Below, piece after piece: positions 1-12,246 of a stretch of 64,000 bases of DNA (positions are counted from its first letter, which is position 1; each line of letters opens with the position of its first letter). The DNA is from Reticulascus tulasneorum (lineage: Eukaryota > Ascomycota > Sordariomycetes > Glomerellales > Reticulascaceae), in assembly GCA_001557505.1 (NCBI GenBank), contig LSAX01000008.1:2496153-2560152 (forward strand), written 5' to 3'. The translations under genes were made by a program, and so were the position numbers. The notes below the pieces were generated by a model. The model was not told the DNA's origin, ran no database searches, and saw nothing but the letters and a program-made list of their open reading frames with translations.

Positions 1-1878
1 TCTTCTTCTTTCCATATCCCCACGATGCACGCGATGCAGGAAAGCGTCACATAACTGCGCGACCAGACGACGCCTTGGCAAGTGCTGAGATAAGGAGGGT
101 CTCGCGCATTCCATCATTCAGGAGGCTGTGGATGTCATGGGTGCTGAGCCCGCTGGGAGGAAACTAACTTGTTGGTGTATTGTTTTATAGTATCTCTTCG
201 GGATGGAGATAATATACACATCTCCAACCTCATTTGCATCAGTGATTTGGTTTAGTGATCCGACCTAGACGCGCATATTGATACTAAAAGGGACCTGGGC
301 ATTCGTGCATGTTAGATGCCCAACTCACAAATGCGGAAGCCCAGCGCAAGCCCGAACACGAGAGAGGTCGGGGTTATGAGACGAAAGGGGCCATGAATAT
401 TCGCCTCACAATCGCAGATGCAAAATCGGGGTGATTATAGTTAACTTCTGCGAGGTCCCTACACCATACGGATTACAAGAGCTCGCCAGACGTGCCTGAA
501 CTAAAGCTGGCTAGACGAGAGGTGTGGTTGGGCATTTCAAAAGACCAGGCATTGGCAGAGAATGGCTGCCCAGCTAGCCCGGGCTTGCTGCGGGAAGCCT
601 TCAGGCCATCCTGCAGACACCTGCAAGCGACGGGTTCTGTGACTTGTGATGGTTGAGCGGCCCAGTCCAATCATGTATGCTAGGCGTCCACTCCTTGGAG
701 ACAACTCTTGGAGGCGCAGTTTCCGAGACTAGTCTAATCCCATGCGCATCCCGCCCCTGCCAGTGAGAAAGCGAGGCGAGAAGGCAGCAAAGGGAAGGGA
801 TCCGAGCGTTCTCGGAGCGTCAACCACCTGTATCTCACCGATGAGCCCACTGTAGCCCGCTTCTTGAACGTCCAGTCGGGCCAGAACAAAGTCAGGTATC
901 GATGACATCTTCGCCTGCCTTGAAATCTGCGACTAATTTGTCATGTGTACGGCAAATGCCGAATCATGGGAAGACACGCATGGTGCTCCATCATCATTTA
1001 CGACCTGGTGCGGTGGGTTCGCCGTGGGCTGTCAGTTTCCAATGACCTGTCTACTACCGATGCTGTAATTGGTCTCTGGTGCTGGACACATTTACTGTTG
1101 CCCGAAGACTCGTAGGGTTGGTGTTCTGCAGGACAAGATCTCTTGCTAGTAGCACTGCAAGATGGTATGAGCAGGAATATAAAGAGCATGTGGTGTGGCA
1201 CACACAAGAAGGGACCCCCACCAGATACAGCCCGTCCACCTACCTACCCGCCAAGTTAAGAATTCTATCACGCTGGAACGACTGACCCCCCAACCGATTC
1301 CCTCCAAGGCTCTAGAGAGCTTGCCCTGTCAGCCTTGAGACCAGCGAGCCGGAGACAGCGCATGAGACTTAGCTGTACGGTTTGCTGCCTTTTTGCTAGC
1401 CCCTACCCAAGGTACCGTACAACCAATTCGTATCTACAAAGTACTGGTTCTAGGACTTACATCTTCAGTGTGACCCAAGTTCGACGACGCCCACGAATCG
1501 AACCAAACCAAGCGCCTTCTGGAGTACGAGTTGGTGTGGTGTGGTGTGTTGCTTCCCAGGCATCCTTCTGCTTGTCACGCTGCAGCATACCTGGAAAGCT
1601 GTCACACGGCCGTGACACAGGCCCGGCACCTTTCGTCCCTTTATTGTTCCCACCGTCCGCCTTCCCGCTGCACATCTTCCCCACCACGGGCTAGGGTCGC
1701 CTTGCCTGACCGACAAACTATCAAATTCCAGTCGTTGCCTTATTACTAGTTGTGTAGATATTGTCTCAAGCAAGCTAGTCTGGTAGGCGTTTAGAGTTTC
1801 GTCCTCACTGGCTAGAACCCGTTCCATCCCCCTCCCCCCGGATCTCCTGTCTTGGAGTTTGTTCCCTTGTTGGACTCA
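1..1878. other. Left-edge non-coding stretch and leader of the VOC-like gene
   Basis: No reading frame here has recognisable protein similarity or a convincing exon structure; the short open frames overlap one another on both strands and look random. The last few hundred bases are pyrimidine-rich, as is usual for the promoter and 5' leader of a filamentous fungal gene, and lead into the start codon at 1879. I found no tRNA-like cloverleaf. Confidence 0.5.
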
Positions 1879-3450
1879 ATGCTTCCCTTTCTCGAGGTTT
1901 CCCGGCTAGCCCCGTCCAGCTCTTTTTATTCCGCAATTCTACAAGCTTTAGGGCTGCACTATATATCTCTTGATGGTCAGGCCACCATCGATACCTCTTC
2001 CACCTTTCCACCCTCGACCATCACGTTTGGCACCCTTTCCCCGCCCTTGCCCCTCTTTCAGATCCGCGAGGTTCGTAATTCTTTGGAGCCCTTGAGGCTT
2101 TCCCGTCTAGTTCTTTCTGCTCCGTCACCATCGGCTGTTGCCGATTTTCACGCATTTGCTTTGCGAGCCAATCCCTCACTCGCGATCGGCAACAGTCGTG
2201 GTCAGAGTCTGCACCAATCTTCGGACGCCACGACCGACAGTGGCGAGATTCGCGCTATAATCAACGATTTAGACGGCAACACCTTAGAAGTAGTTAGCGC
2301 AGCTCGCACAATGGATCTGGTATATGTGCCACCTCCGACCTACCCTCCCCGACACAACGGGTCCACTGTGCGCAGAACCCAATCTACCCACGGCGAAGTC
2401 AGCCGCATTCTGGACTGGAATTACGACGTTGCAAGTTCATCGCCAACCCCACAATCATCGGCCGGAATCTCACCCGGACTGTCCGCGCAAGCAATGACCA
2501 GGCGTCCTGGTCGATTTCCAGACGACGAACCTTACGCTGTGCTCCGCAGAAGTGTCACTACCTCCACTTTGGAGCCCTCGCCGAGACGAAATTCTAACGG
2601 CGTGACTACCAGTACGGTTGTAGGAACTCTGCTTGGTGTTGCTGCTGGAGCCGCGGCCGGAGCAGCGCTCACCTACGGCTTGATGAAGAACGAGCGCATG
2701 CGAGCTCCTCGCCAGGATTATGATGTCCCAAGCTTTCAGCGACGAGCCACGTTCCCCGATCCATACCCATCAGAGATGCGAGGTCGCTTCGTCGAGGTCG
2801 AAAGAACGGTAGAGAAGATTAGGTACCCCGATGAATACGCTCCTATCGTAGACCGTCGTTCCCCGCCGCAGTACATGGCACGATATAGTCAGGTTGGAAC
2901 CCACAGGAGCAGAGAAATGGACGACGTGTACGACGACCGGAGTCGCCATTCGTCCAGGTACAAGGCTGCGGGGAGCGGCAGCATTCGGACTCGTAGCGAA
3001 GCCCCCGCGACCAGAGCTCCGCTGATGATCACTGAAACCGAGCATCGGAGTCATGTGGGCTCTCGGTTCGGTGGTACGACGATACCAAGGTCAACGCATC
3101 ACCCCGTGCTAGATGGAGAACGAGATAGCTACGTCTCTGCGAGAAGTCACAGATCGTCTTCGACTATTCGTCCTCCTCCACCGCCCATTGCCCACTCAGA
3201 ACTAGCTTCAAGGAGTAGGGTGTCCACCAGACTGCCCGGCACGACCATCAGAGTCTCCGGCAATCCCGCGCCTTCGGTCCCCCCCAATGCGAGTCGAAGT
3301 GGCAGCTATGTTTCCGCCAGGAGAATTTCTCTGCCACCGAGTGGCGTTGGGAGTAGTCATGCAGCGTGGGATGACGATGCGGACAGCGTAGCACCGAGCG
3401 ACAGCATCAGCTGTGTTGGCAGTCGAACCAAGAGCCGCAGGTATCACTAG
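1879..3450 (+). CDS. VOC/glyoxalase-like protein with C-terminal disordered, glycine-zipper region (hypothetical)
   Basis: Single-exon gene of 523 codons plus stop. The open frame extends nine codons upstream, but only from a TTG; the first ATG is at 1879. Residues 1-150 look like the vicinal-oxygen-chelate (glyoxalase/bleomycin-resistance) fold found in many ascomycete proteins: an opening FLEVSRLAPSSSFYSAIL, a central LRLSRLVLSAPSPSAV, and a closing DLDGNTLEVV strand. Residues about 245-269 form a Gly/Ala-rich hydrophobic stretch (VVGTLLGVAAGAAAGAALTY) that could be a membrane-inserting or glycine-zipper segment. The rest is Ser/Arg/Pro-rich, with recurring SYVSAR-like motifs, and is probably disordered. 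Substrate and role are unknown; metal ligands of an active glyoxalase are not obvious. The VOC assignment is family recognition by eye; any function would be a guess. Confidence 0.75.
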   Translation: MLPFLEVSRLAPSSSFYSAILQALGLHYISLDGQATIDTSSTFPPSTITFGTLSPPLPLFQIREVRNSLEPLRLSRLVLSAPSPSAVADFHAFALRANPSLAIGNSRGQSLHQSSDATTDSGEIRAIINDLDGNTLEVVSAARTMDLVYVPPPTYPPRHNGSTVRRTQSTHGEVSRILDWNYDVASSSPTPQSSAGISPGLSAQAMTRRPGRFPDDEPYAVLRRSVTTSTLEPSPRRNSNGVTTSTVVGTLLGVAAGAAAGAALTYGLMKNERMRAPRQDYDVPSFQRRATFPDPYPSEMRGRFVEVERTVEKIRYPDEYAPIVDRRSPPQYMARYSQVGTHRSREMDDVYDDRSRHSSRYKAAGSGSIRTRSEAPATRAPLMITETEHRSHVGSRFGGTTIPRSTHHPVLDGERDSYVSARSHRSSSTIRPPPPPIAHSELASRSRVSTRLPGTTIRVSGNPAPSVPPNASRSGSYVSARRISLPPSGVGSSHAAWDDDADSVAPSDSISCVGSRTKSRRYH

Positions 3451-4755
3451 ATGATGCCCTGGATGCCGCGTTCCAGGTCTATGTCAAGGGTTCAGAAGCA
3501 TTGCATGGTGGGCAATGGCCGTCTTTGACTTCGTGCAATATGATATTGAGTTCGGTGTTTAGATACCTTTGCAGGGATACCAGCAGGTGTAATCTTGGCC
3601 GTGCGGAAACGAGCCACACGAGGTACACACCTGTGAAGGGCAATCAGGATACATCTTGGGGGATTGAAGGCCTAGGCTGGCGGGCAATCTTGAGAAGCCA
3701 CGACGACAGATGCGGGACTAATAGACACGTATCTATCCGTAAAGTCATGATTACATGAAAGGCATTATATTTGGACTATTTCAGGATGGGCATTGGGATA
3801 TTGAATTGATGGATAATGACTTGTAGCATAGCGATCACATTGACGAGGTTGATGTCTGCGGCGTCAATACACAGGGAGCGCCTCTTCCATAGCCATTGGA
3901 GTTGGGCATCAACAGCACCTGATTGATGCGTATTCGAATTTGACGCCAGGTGCAGGAGACCAGGGATACAAGACGCTCGGGGGCACGAGAGCGAATTCTT
4001 GCCGCATTGCCTTTTTCCCGAAAACTTGAGGCTGAAGTACCTAGACAGAACACTACAGTAATACGCGAGAATGGCAGGTGCAGCCAGATGTGTTCCGAAT
4101 CAAGGTAGTTACATATTATTACCATGCTGTTTATGCCGGTGGTGGTGTGCGGCGGGGGTTTGCCGGCAGCTTCTCTCCCACTCCCCCCGCCGCGCCCAGG
4201 GATTTCGGGGTTCGGGGTGCCCGCTGGTGCCGCAAACTGCTAACGTAGTAGCCTACATACGTATTTGCCTCTAGTCAAAATTTTCATCCCACGCTCCCCT
4301 AACGCTCACTCCGATCTTCGGCTTGCATAATTATCAGATCCCTCATTGGCTGACACCGCCTTGGTACCCCCATGCGCTCCCCGTGCGGCCATGGATCGGG
4401 GCCATTGTCTCATTAGGTCATCTCTCACTCTCTCCCAAAGCCGCAACAAAAAACTGTTCAGTGAGATGGAAAGAGACTGGCATCCACAAGACTACCTGAT
4501 TACCAACCTAGTAGCCTCCTACCGTGCCTGCTCCTCTGTATCAAAGTAGTGTATTTGGGAGGAGATCTGGTCGGTAGCACGGCAACACTTGCATCACAAA
4601 CTTAAGTCTTGTGTGTCCGCATACATGGTCAATTGATCCTTGGCCCACAACCTATTGTCAAGTCGCCGATCTATGATAAACCCGTCCTCACATCAGTACC
4701 TCTGACATCTCAAATATCGGACCCAGTAGGCTGCAGTTTGGAACCATCTGTTAAG
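3451..4755. other. Intergenic region upstream of cystathionine gamma-synthase
   Basis: About 1.3 kb between two plus-strand genes. Short frames on both strands show no similarity I recognise and no consistent splice pattern. It presumably holds the 3' UTR of the VOC-like gene and the promoter and leader of the downstream gene; I cannot point to a specific regulatory site. Confidence 0.5.
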
Positions 4756-6717
4756 ATGCCAGCCATCGATTTGGGCCAGTCCATCCCTCCGGACACTGCA
4801 CATGTGAGTGGGCTGGGTCGGACTGGAGTTGTCCTTCGGACTACAAATTTTTTTTTTTCAATCTGACTATTCTCGATAGGCAGTGAGCGTCTCCCTACCT
4901 ACCTGGAGGTCCAACGTGGGCTACGAAGAGGGAGAGTCGTGGGTCGTCAATCGTATGACAACCGGATACCCCCGGTGAGTCATGAGTTCGTCAACCGCAC
5001 ATGGTAGTTCGTTCTAACAACACCTGTTGGAAGATTCTTCATTCATAAGAGCATCACAGCTCTAGCCGAGAGTATCGTCAGCAGACATGGACAACCTGGG
5101 CAACAAGCCATGCTCTTTCCAACCTCAAAGGTGGCCAGGCGCTGTCTTAATTTTGTCAGGAAGAACGCGACCCCTTCGGCTACCCAGAATCTAGAGGTGC
5201 TTGATCTTGTGCTTGACACAGCCAAGCCCGTTTCCGACCATTTGAAATCTCATTCGCCAAGTCTTTCCGCCGTTCTCATATCCGACGATGCCTTCCCAAC
5301 TGCCAAGCAGTATTGGCAGCACACTGGAGATGGCACTTCCAGTCGACGGGCAGAGTTCTGCCACGAGCTCTTTAGAGAGGGCCTCTTAGTACCAGCATCG
5401 CGGCCCCAGTCCCCGACAGACACTCAACGGAAGGCGTGCAGAGGCCCCAGGAGATACCAGCGCCAGTCCTCCATAGATGCAACTTTCTCCAGCCCACTGA
5501 ATGTATCAATTGACCAGTATTCCCCGACCAACGGGACCGGGCATGGCGCATTCGAGTCTCAGGAGAGCCTGCGATTTCTTGAGGAACGGTATGGTCGAAA
5601 TCTAGACTTGTCTCTGGTAGAGCGGGCCAAGTCGGCCATTAAGAGAAGAATTGCCGGTGCGTTGATAGTAGACATGGAATCGAAACATGATAGTTTAGTC
5701 CCGATGAATTCCAACTCAAGGGGCTTGGCCAGCCTGGAAGAAAGCGATGTGTACCTCTTCCCTTGCGGAATGAATGCCATCTTCAACACCCACCAAGCCA
5801 TGCTGCGTGCGAGAGGCGAAATGAAGAGCATCAACTTCGGGTTTCCCTACGTTGACACGCTCAAGATCCTGGAGAAGTTTGGTCCCGGTTGTGCGTTCTT
5901 TGGCCACGCCACCTCCGCGGACTTGGACGACCTGGAGCACCGCCTACTGGACGGAGAACGGTTCCTGGCTCTCTTTTGCGAATTTCCAGGGAACCCGCTT
6001 CTGACTTGCCCCGACCTTGTACGCATTCGTCAGCTAGCTGACAGATTCGACTTTGGCGTTGTCGTGGATGAGACCATAGGTACATTCGTCAATGTCAACG
6101 TCCTGCAGTTTGCCGATGTTGTAGTGAGCAGTCTCACCAAAATCTTCTCCGGAGACTGCAATGTTATGGGTGGCAGCGCCATATTGAACCCCGATGGGAG
6201 ATATTACGCAGACTTGAAAGCCGCCATGGAACTGGAATTCGAAGACAACTATTGGTTGGAGGACATCGTTTTCATGGAAAGAAACAGTCGCGACTTCGCG
6301 TCCCGCATTGAGAGGACCAATCGAAACTCGGAGGCCATCTGCGAAGTACTCGCTGCTCACTCATCCGTGAAAACTATCTACTATCCGAAGCTCAATCCCT
6401 CCCGGTCGAATTACGATGCATGTAGACTGCCAGGCGGTGGCTACGGTGGCCTGCTCTCTGTGACATTCCACAATAGCCTCCAAGCCGTGGCATTCTACGA
6501 TGCTCTCGAGACTGCCAAAGGCCCCAGCTTGGGGACGAATTTCACTCTCACGTCACCCTACGTATTGCTGGCCCACTATCAAGAACTATCCTGGGCCTCC
6601 CAGTTCGGAGTGGAGCCGGATCTCATTCGAATAAGTGTCGGGCTGGAGGAAACAGACGAACTGAAAGCCATATTTGGTCGGGCATTGGAGGTAGTGGAGA
6701 CAGTCAAGACTGGGTGA
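4756..6717 (+). CDS. STR2: Cystathionine gamma-synthase (Str2 / met-7 type)
   Basis: PLP enzyme that in fungi joins O-acetylhomoserine and cysteine to give cystathionine, the first step of transsulfuration toward homocysteine and methionine. Three exons: 4756-4803, 4880-4974 and 5034-6717, giving 608 aa. Both introns have GTGAGT donors, and splicing restores the conserved fungal N-terminus: [12 protein letters not shown], then [18 protein letters not shown], then [14 protein letters not shown]. The large exon carries the aminotransferase-type fold: FPCGMNAIF, the substrate-loop [18 protein letters not shown], and [10 protein letters not shown], whose Lys417 is the expected Schiff-base lysine. 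C-terminal [12 protein letters not shown] matches the family end. Length fits fungal members, which carry an N-terminal extension relative to bacterial MetB. The plus-strand gene ends 384 bp from the convergent SPX-RING gene. O-acetylhomoserine sulfhydrylase is less likely given the fungal CGS-specific N-terminus. Confidence 0.93.
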
Positions 6718-7101
6718 GCGACGTTCGGAATGGCACATTTTGCTTCAACATCGGACCAGCAACATGACTCCTCGTGAGCTGGAAGAGAGTCAGAGGCAAA
6801 TTTGCTCGCTGTATTGTCACAAGGACGAGTTCGTTGAGATATCATGGTGTGGGTCGTCGTCAGGCAAGCCACTGCCCAGTTGCGCAGGAAAAGACGACTC
6901 GGTCAATGTAGATCGGCCGATGTGGCATCATATCCCCAGACAGTCCGCTAAACCCTTTTGCGTTACATGAACGAAGATACATAATTCAGACTTTGGTCTG
7001 TAGCAGATCATCTCTGCATCGCGGGCTCCAATTATGAAAGGGTATCAGTATCTCCCAGCCCAATGCTCCATGCTCCCACACACAGAAATACTATCTATCG
7101 T
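6718..7101. other. Convergent intergenic spacer
   Basis: Shared 3' region between the cystathionine gamma-synthase gene and the SPX-RING gene. No gene or structured element seen. Confidence 0.5.
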
Positions 7102-8752
7102 TCACATTACACAGCACTCATAATGCTTATAGTCTGGCCCATAATTTTCAATGCCCCGCTCGAGCTCGTTTGACCGTTCCTTTTCCTTGGCCTCCTTCGG
7201 GAAATACTTCCGTAGATACTTCTCGAGGCTCAGGTCCATGTTATCTTTCGGCTTGTCAACGGAAAATCCATCTACATCGAATGCCCATTACTCACCTGCC
7301 GTAGCACTCAGCACCACTTCAGCCCTGCAAAGAGGGCAGTGCTTTTCGTTCCGTCGCTGGATCTTGACAATGCAGCGGATGCAGAAAACATGCTGGCATG
7401 CAAGTCGAATGGGCATATATGCGAGGGAGAAGCAAACGGGGCAGAGATAATCGCTAAGTTGCGGGACGACAGAAACTAGCTCCGTTGATATCTGTGCGCA
7501 CATATCTTTGGCCATGCTTCCCGCCAGGAGCCTGTCGGACCGGACGATGACGGGGAAGGTCTTAGCCACACCCAGCGATGTCCGCTTGTCGAACTCTAGA
7601 TATTGATCAGCCGCTGAGCGCACAAGAGAGAAGGAGTGTTGGGGAGGGTTTACTTTTGAGTATTTTAGCCACCGCAAGCTGGTTAATTTCTTGAAACTGC
7701 AAATTCTTGAGCAAGGTGGTGTTGAGGTGGAGGAAACGTATAAAAGCTTGTCGACTTTCCCCAAGTTTAAACGCGTGGGCCAACTGCCGTCTTTGCACTT
7801 CATCTTGAAACCACTGCAGTTGCTTTATCGCCGTCCGGCTATTCCGTGCACCGTGATCTTGTTCATTGGTAGAAAAGAACACTCGAGCCTCGACATACAG
7901 CTCAAATATCGACCGCCAGCGGTTTAGATCACTCTTCGAGAGCCGCCGACTGGGCTTGGTTAGCTGGGAGACTTCCTCGCCCAAGGAAACAATGTCGGAA
8001 GTCATTGCTCGTTCTTCTTGGGCCTGGAGAATGTCAAGTTTATTCACGTCGCCCAGCAGCATGTCGAAAAACTCGCTGTCAAAGACAAGCGGCACCTCGA
8101 TGCTCTCGTATTTGCCGTTGAAAGGGCCGGGCTCGACCGAAGTATCGATGGATCCGTCCCGGGGACTAGGAGTAAAATGCTTTGTTGCGAGTACATCAGC
8201 AGCCAGTCCAAATGAATTACCACTGTTAGTCTCGGAATGCGATGCCATCTGCTGGTCGGCGAGTTGGCGGGTGTCGGCGGACTGCAAAGCGGCAATGCGC
8301 CCCAAGAATGTGCGCGAAGGCGGAGACAAGGTGGCATCGATTGCCACACCATCTTCCATGTGTATTAAGACAGTAAGTGTTGGCCGAAGCAGTTTCGACT
8401 CAGTAGCTGATGGGCGGTTGGATTAGCACCTGGGATCAATTCACATGCTTGCGAGCGAATCTTCCCGGGTATGCGCGGAGAGACGTACAATTTAGTCTGT
8501 ATTTCAAAGCCAGGGGAGAGCCGTCACTGGGATCAAGAAGCTGGCGCAATGTATCTGCGTCCAAGCCAAGGTCCCTCAGCTCGCGCTGGACCTTCTTCAG
8601 GCATTTCTTCAGTTGTCCATATGGGATGGCGAAGTCTACCCAATGAGGTGGGAAATCTTTCGAGGCATCGTTAGCTCCAGGTACATCCAGAGACAGGTAA
8701 TGAGATTACCTTCGCGCCTGAGCGTGTCTTCAAAATCATGGGCAAACTTCAT
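7102..8752 (-). CDS. SPX-RING protein, probable E3 ubiquitin ligase, with C-terminal CCVM
   Basis: Five exons on the minus strand: 8752-8710, 8656-8489, 8406-7654, 7595-7296 and 7244-7102, coding for 468 aa. All junctions are GT-AG and keep phase. The N-terminus (MKFAHDFEDTLRREDFPPHW, then IPYGQLKKCLKKVQREL) and the later FIRFLHLNTTLLKNLQFQEINQLAVAKILKKFDKRTSLG are the SPX domain, which binds inositol pyrophosphates and reports phosphate status. A C3HC4 RING follows with Cys373, Cys376, Cys388, His390, Cys393, Cys396, Cys408 and Cys411. This SPX-plus-RING layout is that of fission yeast Pqr1 and plant NLA, which ubiquitinate phosphate transporters; the same role here is inference. The small last exon, visible only after splicing, ends in Cys-Cys-Val-Met, which fits a CaaX prenylation box. 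The gene is divergent from JJJ1. Confidence 0.88.
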
Positions 8753-10168
8753 CGCGATGTTAGCTCTACGACGAGGTCAAACGCTGAAATGGAATGGAGA
8801 TTAAGCATGTTCGTGCCCCTCCAGAAGCGGCAGGGCTGTAGTTAAGTCGGCAATGGATCGTTTCTCCGTGCAAGGAGGCAAGGAGCCGAAGAATGCGTCG
8901 AAGTCACGACCGTCTTTTGTGAAGACAAACGACCAATCGAGAATGATCTAGCCGTGTCTGTTCGTAGTGTAGCTATTACCTAGTACCCGCGCCACTACGC
9001 TTGACTACTATGTACAGGGTCCAATAACTCCCCGTAACCCAAAGCGGTGGTATTTTGTTCACATCTAAACTGGTACGTCCCTCGAAAAATGTATGTATAC
9101 TTTATTCAAACCTGAGCTGGCAAGTTATCCCTCGAACTTTCTGGGTCCGGGTAGTCCAGCCCAGCATGCCAGTCTCGCGAACCCGTAGATACATGCCTTT
9201 CCACCTTTCATAAGACCCCTGCTGTGAACAAAGCTACGGGCCTGGGGCCCCATGCCTGAAAGCTGGATCCTTGACCGAAGCTAACATCCCGTCACCTGGA
9301 AGTTCCGAAGTCGCCACTACTAAAATCAAACCCTGGACTTTATTTGTCCATTCTTGCTTTCATGGGAGTGGGTCGTGTGACTGCAATTTTTCAACCGCAA
9401 TGGTTGGGAATCACATGACAAGCGAAGTGTTTGCGTAGCACCCAAGCACCCACTACCCAAGCACCCAAAGGGATATTACCATGTCTGCCAGGCGGAGATT
9501 TTTACCTAAGAAACATAGACCTGAGACGTCCAGTAAATACATGTGACTATGGATCATGGATATATTTTCAGTGTACAAAAATATGGTCTGGCAACTCCCT
9601 ACCAACTTCCGGAGCCCTTGACGCAGCTTCAAGCCGTATACATATCATACGTACCTAGGTACCTATCATACATTGGCGGGGTAGTGAAGCTATGTACATC
9701 TGTACCTTAAGTAGGTATCTTATGCATGCATGACACCGTAAGGTAGTCCGTACGTAGTAATGATTGAAACACTGAGACACACCCACCCACTTCAGTGCAC
9801 GTGCATTGCGTGGCGGGGTGCCAAAACTCGTGCGGAATTTTGACATCCAAATTTCATACACCATCTATCTTGAATCGCGAATCCGCATAGGTCAGAGGTA
9901 GACTGATAATTAGTATTATTGTTTAACGGATCGCCAACTATGCGTTTCTGAGGTCCTGTAAACGACCTAGCAACAGAAGAGTGTATAGTTTGCTGCTTGG
10001 TCTTCACGGAGGAAAGCAAGTTCGCAAATTGACAGCCACCTCTTAGAGCTATCGTGCAGTCTGCATACCTACCTTTCATTTTTTTAGTCTCTATAAGCTC
10101 GGCTATGGGTGGGACTCATTCGAGACGGAGTTGATTATATATAAGATAGCTGCAGCTGTTTCGTCAGA
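8753..10168. other. Divergent promoter region, SPX-RING / JJJ1
   Basis: 1.4 kb between two divergently transcribed genes. Short frames have no recognisable content. Local direct repeats of a CCAAGCACCCA-like word lie near 9440-9470. I see no RNA gene. It presumably drives both flanking genes. Confidence 0.45.
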
Positions 10169-11900
10169 ATGGGTGCTCAACAATCTTCCAATCAAGGCCA
10201 GAGCCTTGACTCTGCCCCAGTTAAAGCATGCTATTACGATCTGCTTGGGGTGAATCGCGAGGCGACGGATGAAGAGTAAAGTGGAATACCGAACCTTTCA
10301 AGTACCATCTCGAGCGTCTAACACTCTTGTTCGTGGCAGAATCAAGAAAGCATACAGAAGGAAGGCACTGGAACTCCACCCCGATCGAAACCTCAACGAT
10401 ATTGACAACGCCACCCGTCGCTTCGCTGAAATCCAGGCCGCCTACGAAGTGTTGGCCGACCCCCAGGAGAGGGCATGGTATGACTCGCATCGAGATGCCA
10501 TCCTTCGAGGAACTGACCCGGACGACCTGGATGCCCAGCGGCCAGAGTTTCACAATGTCCGTCTCACTTCCACCGAAGATATCTTCTCCTTGATTCGCCG
10601 CTTCAACACCACGGTTCCGTTTACCGACGAACAGACTGGCTTCTTTGGCATCTCACGGACGACTTTTGAGCATCTAGCAGATGAAGAAGTTGCTGCAGGC
10701 GAGTACGAGCCCGAAGATGCCCCAGACTATCCTACATTTGGGTCTTCCGAGGACGAGTATGAACCTCTTGTCAAGACTTTCTATGGCGCATGGTCAGGCT
10801 TCTCCACTCGAAAGACTTTCGCCTGGAAGGATAAGTACCGCATGTCAGATGCACCGGATCGACGAGTTAGACGCCTGATGGAGAAAGAAAACAAAAAGCT
10901 CCGGGACGAGGGAATCCGGGAATTCAACGATGCCGTGAGATTTCTCGTTGTCTTCGTTCGGAAACGAGACCCTCGGTACCTCCCAAACACTCAGACGGAC
11001 GCCGAACGTCAAGAGTCTTTACGAAATGCTGCCGCTGCGCAAGCGGCAAGATCCAGGGCTGCAAATCAGGAGAAAATCAACAACACATTCGTTCCTGAAT
11101 GGGCTCGATCACGAAAAGAGGACACTATCGAAGATGAATTTTCAGTCACTGATGAGTCAGAGGTGGAGCAGATTGAATGTGTCGTATGTAACAAGTTTTT
11201 CAAAAGCGAGAAACAGTATGAAGCGCACGAGAGGAGCAAAAAGCACGCGAGAGCTGTTCAGCAGTTGCGTCGCCACATGCGAAATGAGAACCTGGACTCG
11301 GATGTGAACGGGTTTGGAGTTGAGAAGTCTGGTAATCTGCCAATACAATCCGAGCTGGATCACGCCTCTAGGGAGGAATCAGCGGCGCGGGAAGAGATTA
11401 ACACAGCGGCCATCGAACCCAAAGACTCCACGGAACAGACAGAAGCGAGCCGCGGGAATGCTAATAGTTTGTCGGTGGATGCATCCGACAACGATGACTA
11501 TGCCCCTCGTGCTGAGGTCGAGGAAAGATTACTTGCCAGAGTACCAATACATCTTGCGCAAGACTCCGATGACACCGAACAATTCTCTGACAGCAAGCCA
11601 CTTGGTCAAATGGAAGATTTGTCCTTAGATGAAAGCAGCCAACTAAAAAAGCCAGGCAAGGCAAAGCTAAAACGCGAAAAGAGGGCTGCCCGTCAGGCAG
11701 CCAACGCGTCTCGAGAAGACATGGTGAGAATGGCAATGCCGATGCACCCAAAAAGTCAAGCGGCGGCTGACATAAGTTAGCATACATGCGCGGCTTGCCA
11801 GACTTCGTTTCCTTCCAAGACAAAACTGTTCGACCATATCCGCGTTGAACGCCATGCCCAGCCACTTCAAGCATCCGTCGGCGGTTCGAAACGCAACTGA
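10169..11900 (+). CDS. JJJ1: DnaJ-domain zinc-finger protein Jjj1 (60S ribosome biogenesis co-chaperone)
   Basis: J-protein partner of cytosolic Hsp70 that in yeast helps recycle the export factor Arx1 from pre-60S particles. Exons 10169-10275, 10340-11723 and 11781-11900 give 536 aa. The J domain is split by intron 1: CYYDLLGVNREATDEE joins IKKAYRRKALELHPDRN, with the HPD motif at residues 49-51. A Jjj1-typical region follows (FYGAWSGFSTRKTFAWKDKY, VRFLVVFVRKRDPRY), then a C2H2 finger starting Cys316 (CVVCNKFF, ending HERSKKH). Reading straight through, the frame stops at 11778-11780; a 57-bp intron (GTGAGA donor, GGCTGACAT branch region, TTAG acceptor) removes that stop and restores the second family C2H2 finger: Cys500, Cys503, His516, His522. 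Acidic and lysine-rich linkers separate the fingers. The gene is convergent with ATG4. Confidence 0.92.
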
Positions 11901-12246
11901 TGACCCAGCGCTCATATTCTAGAGAGGATCGTGAGGAGTCCTGCTCATACACAGGCCTGATGACCATTCCAAAGCGGTTTCGACATTGGCAAAAATGCCA
12001 GCTCCCGACGTAATGGCAAGATAGGGTTGGCTCTATTATTACCATATGGGCATCATAGACCATCATTGGCCTCGACTTTCCATCGAGCATATCTGGCAAG
12101 ATTCACACATGTCTATAATGGCTGTTATCCGTAGACAGTCCTTCAGTAAGCTGCCCCCAGACATCTCTGTGTACACGGCCGTCAAAATGACCACGAACGC
12201 CCAATGAATTTCTTGCCATATCCAGACCAGCCACGGAGGCGACGTG
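11901..12246. other. Convergent intergenic spacer JJJ1 / ATG4
   Basis: Short 3'-to-3' spacer between the JJJ1 stop and the ATG4 stop. No gene, repeat or RNA seen. Confidence 0.5.

Noticed and set aside
1440..1510. GGTTCGATT-like T-loop sequence on the minus strand, possible tRNA
   Set aside because: The flanking bases cannot form a T stem or an acceptor stem.
11778..11780. Premature stop that would make JJJ1 a truncated pseudogene
   Set aside because: The stop lies inside a well-formed 57-bp intron, and the downstream exon restores the conserved zinc finger in frame.
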